A stretch of 6,826 bases of DNA from Bacillota bacterium (lineage in GTDB: Bacteria > Bacillota > Desulfitobacteriia > Desulfitobacteriales > Desulfitobacteriaceae): positions 1-6,826 of the forward strand of contig JAEWCM010000090.1 in assembly GCA_023390635.1 (NCBI GenBank). The letters run 5' to 3'. The position numbers were made by a program, and so were the translations under genes. The notes under the pieces were generated by a model. The model did no database searches, was not told where the DNA came from, and worked only from the letters and a program-made list of their open reading frames with translations. This document shows, piece after piece, positions 1 through 5,409 of the stretch (its first letter is position 1; the number at the start of each line of letters is the position of its first letter).

Positions 1-1670
1 TCTCCCAGCACTGTAAACCTGGCATTCCGGAACAACTGCTTGAACAGCTCATAGTAGAGGGGAAAATAGTCCTGTGCCTCATCGATGATCACGTGCCGGA
101 TATGAGCAAAATGATGGATTCCTTCTACTCTCATTTCCAAATAAAGCAAGGCCGGTATGTCTTCATAAGGGATTAAACCTTGTTTTATCTTTTCCAGAGT
201 AAGGGCCGCCATTTCTTCCCACTGCTGCGGTATTGGCACCCCTGCAGCGATTTTCTCCCAAAGACGGGGAGATGACAACAGTAAAATATACAGAGAAAAA
301 CTGTCTATCCGTGTAAAATGCCGGACCTGATCGGATAGTTTCTTTGTTTCTTTGATCGCCAGCAATCTGCTGAAAGATTTTATTTCTAAATCATGTCCCT
401 CGCTATGCTGAACAATCTTTTCAATTCTATTCAGCCGCTCCTTTTGCAAGGGATGAGAACTCTCCATAATCCTTCTTTCGATTCTATTCAGCCGTTTGCC
501 TATCGGCATTCCCACTTCATCATGCAAAAAGAGGCTTTTTAGCTCTTCCCTGGTTGCCAGTATTCTATTGTGATAATAAACATCCTGAAAATCAATTAAG
601 CGATGCTCTACATAGTGCAGAAAACGCTCAAGCAAAGTCAGGTATGCTTCAGAGCCTTTAAATTCAATCATGTTTCTCATCAAAATCCCCTGTCGGTCAT
701 GCTGATGCAGGGTGAGCCTTTCCAACTGGTTTGCCCTCATCTCCAGTTCCATTTCCTGACAAGCCTGAACCGTTCCTAATACCCTTTCCCCGATTTCGTC
801 AAACGTAAACTGTGGAACATTTTCCTCTCCCAATTCGGGAAGCACGTTGGAAATATACCGGCTGAATATGACATTAGGAGAGAGGATGACAATATCCTCA
901 GATTTTAATCCCGCCCCCATCCCCTGATAGAGGAGAAAGGCAATGCGGTGAAGAGCCACGGAGGTTTTGCCGCTGCCTGCCACCCCCTGTACCATTAAGA
1001 GTTCACTTTCCGTATCACGGATAATCTTATCCTGTTCCTGTTGAATCGTTTCTACGATATTGCGCATCTTCGTGGATGTATTGCGGCTCAGCACATCCTG
1101 AAGCAGCTCATCGTTGATGGTGATACTGCAATCAAAAAAATACTCCAGTTCTCCCTGCTTAATTTTGTATTGCCGCTTTAACCCGATGACTCCCGACACT
1201 TCTCCGGAAGAAATCCGGTATTTGGCCTTGCCTGACTCATAACGATAAAACATACCGGCTACAGGCGTCCGCCAATCATAAACATAAATATCACGCTGTG
1301 CGGAGTCCATCACATTAAATAAGCCAATATAAATTTTTTCCTGCTCCGCAAAACTTTCTTCGGTGAAATCGAAACGTCCAAAATAAGGACTGTTGAGAAT
1401 CTGCCGATAGTTCTTTACCCTTTTCTCCTTATTCTCAAACCCCACTGTCTGTGCCTTGACTTCCATCAAGTATTGGTTGGCCTCAGTAATCTGAGTAAAA
1501 TTGGCGTAGGAGTGACCGCCATTTTCCCACATGGCTTTGCGCGCTTCCATCATATTTGCCTTATTATCTGCCAGCTCCTTTTCCGTTATATTTAATTCTT
1601 TTCTGATCACAGCTAAGGTTTGAGATAAATAATTTTGCTCTTTCTCCAAGCTTTCCCGATAATTAGACAT
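1..1670 (-). CDS. helD: HelD-type UvrD/Rep-family helicase (RNA polymerase recycling factor), C-terminus cut by window edge
   Basis: The reverse strand is open from an ATG at 1670 to the left edge, giving 556 codons. HelD proteins are usually about 750-780 residues, so roughly 200 are missing, including the second RecA-like lobe. The N-terminus (about 1-75) is charged and helical, as expected for the coiled-coil arm that HelD inserts into the RNA polymerase secondary channel. YDWRTPVAGMFYR near 131-143 is a HelD family signature. A Q-motif-like segment leads into Walker A GVAGSGKT (229-236), and the Walker B motif is IIDEAQD (DEAQD at 530-534). The frame ends in motif III at VLG. Known HelD proteins release RNA polymerase from nucleic acid in an ATP-dependent way. 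I chose ATG 1670 over ATG 1676 because AAGGAG (1683-1678) lies 7 bases upstream of the former but only 1 base from the latter. The gene stands alone behind a terminator, with a perfect palindrome upstream. A UvrD-like DNA helicase is the alternative, but the YDWRTPVA signature argues against it. Confidence 0.9.
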   Translation of the reverse strand, partial: MSNYRESLEKEQNYLSQTLAVIRKELNITEKELADNKANMMEARKAMWENGGHSYANFTQITEANQYLMEVKAQTVGFENKEKRVKNYRQILNSPYFGRFDFTEESFAEQEKIYIGLFNVMDSAQRDIYVYDWRTPVAGMFYRYESGKAKYRISSGEVSGVIGLKRQYKIKQGELEYFFDCSITINDELLQDVLSRNTSTKMRNIVETIQQEQDKIIRDTESELLMVQGVAGSGKTSVALHRIAFLLYQGMGAGLKSEDIVILSPNVIFSRYISNVLPELGEENVPQFTFDEIGERVLGTVQACQEMELEMRANQLERLTLHQHDRQGILMRNMIEFKGSEAYLTLLERFLHYVEHRLIDFQDVYYHNRILATREELKSLFLHDEVGMPIGKRLNRIERRIMESSHPLQKERLNRIEKIVQHSEGHDLEIKSFSRLLAIKETKKLSDQVRHFTRIDSFSLYILLLSSPRLWEKIAAGVPIPQQWEEMAALTLEKIKQGLIPYEDIPALLYLEMRVEGIHHFAHIRHVIIDEAQDYFPLYYELFKQLFRNARFTVLG

Positions 1671-1677
1671 CGACATT

Positions 1678-1683
1678 CTCCTT
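1678..1683 (-). promoter_or_regulatory. Ribosome-binding site of helD
   Basis: On the minus strand AAGGAG lies here. It is 7 bases from the ATG at 1670 and only 1 base from the in-frame ATG at 1676. This spacing decides the start in favour of 1670 and shortens the protein by two residues. Confidence 0.75.
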
Positions 1684-1688
1684 ATCCA

Positions 1689-1721
1689 TCTGATATTTCT
1701 GTTTTCCTGTTTCTGATATTT
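1689..1721 (+). repeat. Direct repeat TCTGATATTT, two copies
   Basis: TCTGATATTT occurs at 1689-1698 and 1712-1721, with starts 23 bases apart, about two helical turns. The second copy is inside the 58-bp palindrome, whose other arm supplies an inverted copy at 1756-1765. The first copy ends close to the helD ribosome-binding site. Three copies of one 10-mer in under 80 bases suggest binding sites for a regulator, but the protein is unknown. Confidence 0.55.
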
Positions 1722-1767
1722 GTCAAGAGAAAAATATTAATATTTTTCTCTTGACAAATATCAGAAA
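1710..1767. repeat. Perfect 58-bp palindrome with a TTGACA box on each strand
   Basis: The left arm (1710-1738) and right arm (1739-1767) are exact reverse complements, 29 bases each, with no spacer; the centre reads AATATTAATATT. The flanking bases 1709 and 1768 do not pair, so the symmetry ends sharply. Each arm contains TTGACA: plus strand 1751-1756 and minus strand 1726-1721. Each arm also contains TCTGATATTT (1712-1721, inverted copy at 1756-1765), and a third copy lies at 1689-1698. No G+C-rich stem base and no terminal T-run argue against a simple terminator. It may be an operator overlapping divergent -35 boxes or, if transcribed, a long hairpin in the helD leader. The minus-strand TTGACA has only a poor -10 (AACAGA, 17 bases on), so the helD promoter itself is not identified. 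Confidence 0.9.
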
Positions 1768-1779
1768 ATACGATATAGT
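1751..1779 (+). promoter_or_regulatory. Near-consensus vegetative promoter pointing away from helD
   Basis: TTGACA (1751-1756) is followed by a 17-base spacer and TATAGT (1774-1779). That is six of six at -35, five of six at -10, and optimal spacing for the housekeeping sigma factor. Transcription should begin near A1786. The -35 box lies inside the right arm of the palindrome, so a protein bound there would block it. There is no plus-strand gene downstream: the next 2.4 kb is the antisense strand of the HD-GYP gene, and terminator-like hairpins follow within 100 and 160 bases. Confidence 0.65.
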
Positions 1780-1785
1780 ATAGTT

Positions 1786-1871
1786 AGGTAATTTTAATAT
1801 CATGTGTATTTGGCCTATTTTATAGTTTATCATAAAAAAAGTTTAAGGGAAAGCCCTAAGCTTTATTTTTT
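1786..1871 (+). ncRNA. Candidate short RNA between promoter and terminator
   Basis: A transcript from the plus-strand promoter would start near 1786 and stop at the bidirectional terminator ending near 1871, giving about 86 bases. The only ORF inside it is ATG at 1804 with seven codons and no convincing ribosome-binding site, so coding is unlikely. No known RNA family is recognised. The call rests only on promoter-terminator geometry; the RNA could instead be an untranslated by-product, or a leader that reads through. Confidence 0.3.
1834..1871. terminator. Bidirectional rho-independent terminator
   Basis: The arms 1838-1849 and 1854-1864 form an 11-bp stem around the loop AAAG, with one bulged A and one G-T pair; the loop-proximal pairs are GGG/CCC. 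An A-tract (1834-1840) precedes it and T-rich sequence (1866-1871) follows. On the minus strand the stem is therefore followed by seven T residues, the better orientation, and on the plus strand by ATTTTTT. It would stop read-through from the HD-GYP gene before helD and would end any transcript from the plus promoter. Confidence 0.65.
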
Positions 1872-1889
1872 GATAAATTTTTAAATTTT

Positions 1890-1946
1890 AAATTAATCGG
1901 GTAAGAGGTTGATCATTATTTAGTCAACTTCCTACCCGATTAATTT
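1890..1946. terminator. Long hairpin directly downstream of the HD-GYP gene
   Basis: The arms 1890-1912 and 1924-1946 pair over 23 positions with two non-Watson-Crick positions, around the 11-base loop 1913-1923. The core is CGGGTA/TACCCG. The hairpin begins 14 bases after the HD-GYP stop codon on the minus strand, the usual place for a transcription terminator. The T-run after the stem is weak in both directions, so it may mainly protect the mRNA 3' end, with the stronger terminator at 1834-1871 acting as the real stop. Confidence 0.6.
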
Positions 1947-1960
1947 TGTGTATGACAAGC

Positions 1961-3805
1961 TTAAGATTTATTGAGAGGGGATTCCAACCAAACAATAAAG
2001 GCGTCCACCACTTTAGGATCAAATTGACTTCCTTTATTAGCGATAAGTTCATTAATCGCCTCCTGCTGAGAAAAGGTTCTATGCCTGTAAGGTCTATTGC
2101 TGGTCATAGCATCATAAGCGTCGGCTACACATACAATTCTCGATAGCAAATCAATATCCTCCCCTTTAATTCCCCTTGGATACCCTTTGCCATCCATCCA
2201 CTCGTGATGCTCCAAGACAATCCTTCTTCCTCTTTCCAGAAAATGTACTTCTTCCAATATTTCATACCCGATCAGAGGATGACGTTTCATTATTTCGTAT
2301 TCCTCTGATGTATATTTGCCGCTTTTATTGAGAATTTCTTCTGCAATTCCTATCTTACCTACATCATGCAGAATGCTGCCAAACCGCAAATCACGAATTT
2401 CCTGATATCCAACTTTCATAGTCTCTGCAATTCCCAGTGAGTATTCCATTACACGTTCACAATGGCCCCCAGTATACGCATCTTTTGCTTCTACCGCATT
2501 CGCCAGTGCACGCACCGTTTCAAAATATCCATTCTCATTTTCCGTAAGTAAATTCTCCAATTCTTCGTTCATCGCCGTAGTCTCTTCATAAAGGGATGTA
2601 ATCTCTTCTTTTTGTGTATAAATCTCTTTATTTTTCTTCTTCAATCTTTTTTCATATCTATAGCGCTCTTCTAAAAAATCACGAACCGATGAAGCCATAT
2701 TATCAAAATAATGACTAAGTATTTTAAATTCATCATTGGATCTGACATCAGTATGAACATTAAAATTTCCTACAGCTAATTGCTGGGTGGCTACAGTAAA
2801 TTTCTCAATCGGCTGTGTTAGTTTTCCTCCCACATAAATCCCCAGTAATACGGCAACAATGGAGCCTCCGGTGATGAACCCTACAATATTGATGATATTT
2901 TTCTTTAAATTTTCTCTAAGCCATTCTTGATCGTAAACAATTTCAATCACATTTTTTTGATTATAACCCACCGCATCCATAATTTGATAAGGAACATAAC
3001 GATAGATTACAGGATGACCGGCTTGTTCTCCTTCCACTTCCACTGTTTTCATAGTGCTCATGGCTTCCTCAAAATAAGGCTTATGTGCCGCAGATATGGT
3101 GGCAGCTCCCGTACTGTTGCTGACATAGCCTTTTCCCTCATAATTGTACATAACCACACTATTGACAAAATCAAATTTACCGGCAATATCCACTCCGATT
3201 TTGTCAAAACCGCATCCTCTTAAGGCCTCATTATACTGATCCATTTGAACACCGACTTCAAAAACATATTTGCCGTCATTGGAAGGTAAATATGCGTACT
3301 TATGCATTTCTGACTTTCGTACCGACACATCAATCCGGTCTGAGTAAAAAGCCTTTTTAGCACGAATTTTATCTAAAGTTTTAACAAAATCTGACCAAAG
3401 GGCAAAATTCAAGCCAATATCTGTGGCATCCGTACCACGAATGATAATATTATTAGTATCAATGACATATAAGTTAAAGCCACTCTTTTCAACGATGAAG
3501 GAACTTAAGTCGAAATCAACATTTCCTGTTTCATCATATTTCTTCGAAACCTTTTGGAGAATTTCCTCAGACTCTGCAACCAGGGGCTTCTCAATCAGCA
3601 AGTACATCCGATCAACGTCTCCTACATGAGCTAATGCTCGGTCACTGACTAATTGTTTATTTTGTTCAAAATTTTCCTCTAAAGTTTTATTTGTCATAAA
3701 AAGCTGCCAAAGACCAAGCAGAGTAGCTACAAGCAAGACGACGACGACTAGCAGTAAGCTCAGTTTATATTTAAATGCAAATAATTTCTTAGGCTTTTCC
3801 ATCAT
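1961..3805 (-). CDS. Membrane sensor c-di-GMP phosphodiesterase (extracytoplasmic sensor-HAMP-HD-GYP)
   Basis: This 614-residue protein should hydrolyse c-di-GMP in response to an external signal. Order: TM1 (about 14-37), an extracytoplasmic domain of about 265 residues (38-302) probably of the dCache/PAS-like sensor type, TM2 (303-326), HAMP (about 327-379), a coiled coil (380-425) and HD-GYP (about 426-610). The catalytic set is intact: GGHCERV with H448, the HD pair H480-D481 in HDVGKIGI, H510, H533-H534-E535, the signature DGKGYP (538-543), and ADAYDAMTSNRPYR with D562. HD-GYP enzymes use a two- or three-metal, often iron, centre. The protein starts MMEKP. The second Met could be the true start; upstream only a weak AGGT lies about 6 bases away. 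The gene is monocistronic, bounded by hairpins downstream and divergent from the hydrogenase operon. The ligand cannot be inferred. Antisense frames inside it are shadows. Confidence 0.93.
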   Translation of the reverse strand: MMEKPKKLFAFKYKLSLLLVVVVLLVATLLGLWQLFMTNKTLEENFEQNKQLVSDRALAHVGDVDRMYLLIEKPLVAESEEILQKVSKKYDETGNVDFDLSSFIVEKSGFNLYVIDTNNIIIRGTDATDIGLNFALWSDFVKTLDKIRAKKAFYSDRIDVSVRKSEMHKYAYLPSNDGKYVFEVGVQMDQYNEALRGCGFDKIGVDIAGKFDFVNSVVMYNYEGKGYVSNSTGAATISAAHKPYFEEAMSTMKTVEVEGEQAGHPVIYRYVPYQIMDAVGYNQKNVIEIVYDQEWLRENLKKNIINIVGFITGGSIVAVLLGIYVGGKLTQPIEKFTVATQQLAVGNFNVHTDVRSNDEFKILSHYFDNMASSVRDFLEERYRYEKRLKKKNKEIYTQKEEITSLYEETTAMNEELENLLTENENGYFETVRALANAVEAKDAYTGGHCERVMEYSLGIAETMKVGYQEIRDLRFGSILHDVGKIGIAEEILNKSGKYTSEEYEIMKRHPLIGYEILEEVHFLERGRRIVLEHHEWMDGKGYPRGIKGEDIDLLSRIVCVADAYDAMTSNRPYRHRTFSQQEAINELIANKGSQFDPKVVDAFIVWLESPLNKS

Positions 3806-3978
3806 TGTCTTACCTAGCTCTTTCTTTCTTTTATTGTACTATTACACTTTTATTTCAATTTAAGCTTAGATTCTTAACCCTTATCATCAGTTAAATATCT
3901 TCAGTCTTCTGTTTCTTGCATACAATATAACTTCAATCCATATGTACTTTAATTTTAAACATTAGATAGTCAAATAAC

Positions 3979-4000
3979 CGTTAACATGAAACAATTAACG
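3979..4000. repeat. Inverted repeat CGTTAA-N10-TTAACG, possible operator
   Basis: Six-base arms at 3979-3984 and 3995-4000 are perfect complements around a 10-base spacer. The site lies centrally in the divergent intergenic region, where a shared regulator could act on both genes. The half-sites recall Rex (GTTAA/TTAAC), but Rex spacing is shorter, so I assign no regulator. Confidence 0.25.
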
Positions 4001-4222
4001 TGTTCGCAAATTTACTTCTCCAGATTCTCTTTATTTTCCTGCTATTTTTTTTTAATATTACGAAATATTTGGGCTTGTTTTTACAATGAGCATATTATCT
4101 ACAGGTAAAACTATTTTCTTATATTTTTTTGCCCTCAATTCCATTTTTTTCTTAAATTGAATATTCTACGACAATAAATCGTGTTTCAAGAAGGATTCTT
4201 TATAAATAAGAAGAATACTATA

Positions 4223-4257
4223 AAACACCTATATGGTGATGATTATTGGAGGTGTTT
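4223..4257 (+). promoter_or_regulatory. Hairpin able to cover the hydrogenase ribosome-binding site
   Basis: AAACACCT (4223-4230) is an exact complement of AGGTGTTT (4250-4257), with a 19-base loop between. The right arm contains the 3' half of the GGAGG Shine-Dalgarno sequence (4248-4252) ahead of the small-subunit ATG. The left arm can also pair locally as CACC (4226-4229) with GGTG (4235-4238), which would free the ribosome-binding site. The two pairings exclude each other. This is the layout of a translational switch, but the stems are short and the regulatory role is inference. Confidence 0.4.
4248..4252 (+). promoter_or_regulatory. Ribosome-binding site of the hydrogenase small subunit
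   Basis: GGAGG lies 9 bases before the ATG at 4262. It fixes the start there, rather than at the in-frame GTG at 4181, which has no Shine-Dalgarno sequence and would put 27 unrelated residues ahead of the twin-arginine signal. Confidence 0.85.
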
Positions 4258-4261
4258 CTGT

Positions 4262-5392
4262 ATGCCCGAGAGTTATTATGACTGGGCAAAAGGCAAGGGA
4301 GTAACGCGCAGGGAATTTCTTAAATTCTGCACAGCCATGGCAGCTATGCTGGGGTTAGAATCCACCGCAATTCCCAAGATTGCCACTGCATTGGAAACCA
4401 AACCCCGTATACCAGTTATTTATCTTAATTTACAGGAATGCACCTGCTGTAGCGAATCTTTAATTCGCTCAGGACATCCTCTGGCTTCCGACCTTATTCT
4501 CAACATGCTTTCCATCGATTATATGGAAGTATTGCAGGCTGCCGCCGGAGAACAGGCAGAAGCCGCCCTCAATAAGACCATGACAGACTCTTATGGCCAG
4601 TATCTCCTGGTTGTTGAGGGAAGCCCCACGCTGGGAAATGATGGCGTATTCTGTACCATCGCCGGAAAAACATCCGAATCATTACTCAAGGAATGTGCCA
4701 AGGGCGCAATCGCTGTCGTCGCTTTTGGTTCTTGTGCCGTCAATGCTTGCATTCAAGGCTCATATCCCAATCCGACCCATGCCGTACCTGTCCATGAGGT
4801 AATCAAGGACAAACCGGTGATCAAAGTCCCCGGTTGCCCACCGATTGCAGAAGTTATTACCGGCACAATTGTCCATTATTTGACGTTCGGCTCTCTGCCT
4901 GAATTAACGAATCAAGGGCGCCCCAAAGCATTTTATCAGCACCGGATTCATGATAATTGCAACCGCCGGGCCTTTTTTGACGCCGGTCAATTTGTAGAAG
5001 CCTTTGGCGATGAGGGAGCACGGCAAGGCTGGTGTCTGTATAAAATGGGCTGTAAGGGACCGACCACCTATAATGCCTGTGCCATTACCCAATGGAATGA
5101 AGGTCTAAGCTATCCCATTAAATCAGGGCATCCTTGTTTGGGCTGTTCAGAAGATCATTATTGGGATCAAGGCCCCCTTTACACTCATCTGGCCCACGTT
5201 CCCAGCATGGCCATGGGCAATAACCCTGATAAAATCGGGTTGGTAGCCATGGGGGCTGCCGCAGCCGGTGTTGCTGTTCATGCCGCCGCTACTGCCGTTA
5301 TCAGCAAGAGTAAAGAAAAAAAGGATTCTAAAGATATCGCCGGAAGCAATGAGAAAATTCCCCCTTCTAACCCTAATGATGTAAATCTTTAG
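4262..5392 (+). CDS. hyaA: Group 1 membrane-bound [NiFe] hydrogenase small subunit with six-cysteine proximal cluster motif
   Basis: This 376-residue protein carries the electron-relay iron-sulfur clusters of an H2-uptake hydrogenase, passing electrons from the large subunit to a membrane cytochrome b. The Tat signal is TRREFLK (15-21) plus a short hydrophobic stretch, with a likely ATA cleavage site (41-43). Mature numbering from L44 then matches my recollection of E. coli HyaA without gaps (offset 43). Proximal cluster ligands are C60, C63, C158 and C192, plus C62 and C163, the two extra cysteines typical of oxygen-tolerant enzymes. Distal ligands are H230, C233, C258 and C264. Medial three-cysteine ligands are C273, C292 and C295. 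A membrane anchor (about 324-347) precedes a charged, lysine-rich tail likely in the cytoplasm. The large subunit follows after 17 bases. Fold and role are near certain; oxygen tolerance is inferred from cysteines only. hupS or hydA are alternative names. Confidence 0.95.
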   Translation: MPESYYDWAKGKGVTRREFLKFCTAMAAMLGLESTAIPKIATALETKPRIPVIYLNLQECTCCSESLIRSGHPLASDLILNMLSIDYMEVLQAAAGEQAEAALNKTMTDSYGQYLLVVEGSPTLGNDGVFCTIAGKTSESLLKECAKGAIAVVAFGSCAVNACIQGSYPNPTHAVPVHEVIKDKPVIKVPGCPPIAEVITGTIVHYLTFGSLPELTNQGRPKAFYQHRIHDNCNRRAFFDAGQFVEAFGDEGARQGWCLYKMGCKGPTTYNACAITQWNEGLSYPIKSGHPCLGCSEDHYWDQGPLYTHLAHVPSMAMGNNPDKIGLVAMGAAAAGVAVHAAATAVISKSKEKKDSKDIAGSNEKIPPSNPNDVNL

Positions 5393-5409
5393 AAAAAGAG
5401 GTTAAAGTT

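Larger units (their letters stand above)
3806..4261. other. AT-rich divergent intergenic region between the HD-GYP and hydrogenase genes
   Basis: These 456 bases carry no convincing gene and should hold the promoters of both flanking units. No consensus sigma-A promoter is clear on either strand. Weak candidates include TTGAAA with a misplaced TACAAT on the minus strand and TATAAA (4219-4224) without a good -35 on the plus strand. No sigma-54 GG-N10-GC element and no FNR box (TTGAT-N4-ATCAA) was seen. Small inverted repeats are present: CGTTAA-N10-TTAACG (3979-4000), AATATT-N4-AATATT (4054-4069) and TCAATT-N14-AATTGA (4135-4160). In such AT-rich DNA these may be chance. A non-consensus or activator-dependent hydrogenase promoter would fit, but that is inference. 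Confidence 0.6.

Noticed and set aside
1698..1721. Sigma-A promoter for helD using the minus-strand TTGACA
   Set aside because: The hexamer 17 bases on is AACAGA, with no better -10 at 16-19 bases, so a functional promoter could not be supported.
1946..2146. Plus-strand open frame of 66 codons
   Set aside because: It is antisense to the conserved C-terminus of the HD-GYP domain, shows no family motif and has no ribosome-binding site.
2927..3629. Plus-strand open frames at 2927-3223 and 3423-3629
   Set aside because: Both are antisense to the sensor domain of the HD-GYP protein and have no recognisable domain.
3979..4000. Rex (redox) operator
   Set aside because: The half-sites GTTAA and TTAAC are present, but the spacer is 10 bases rather than the about 4 of the clostridial Rex consensus as I know it.
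3806..4180. tRNA, riboswitch or sigma-54 promoter in the divergent intergenic region
   Set aside because: No cloverleaf, conserved riboswitch core or GG-N10-GC element could be found in this AT-rich stretch.
4181..4261. In-frame upstream GTG start adding 27 residues to the hydrogenase small subunit
   Set aside because: There is no ribosome-binding site before the GTG. The ATG at 4262 has GGAGG at good spacing and starts a normal Tat signal.
4593..5092. Open frames at 4593-4802 (plus) and 4904-5092 (minus)
   Set aside because: They overlap the well-supported hydrogenase small subunit, which has every cluster ligand in place.
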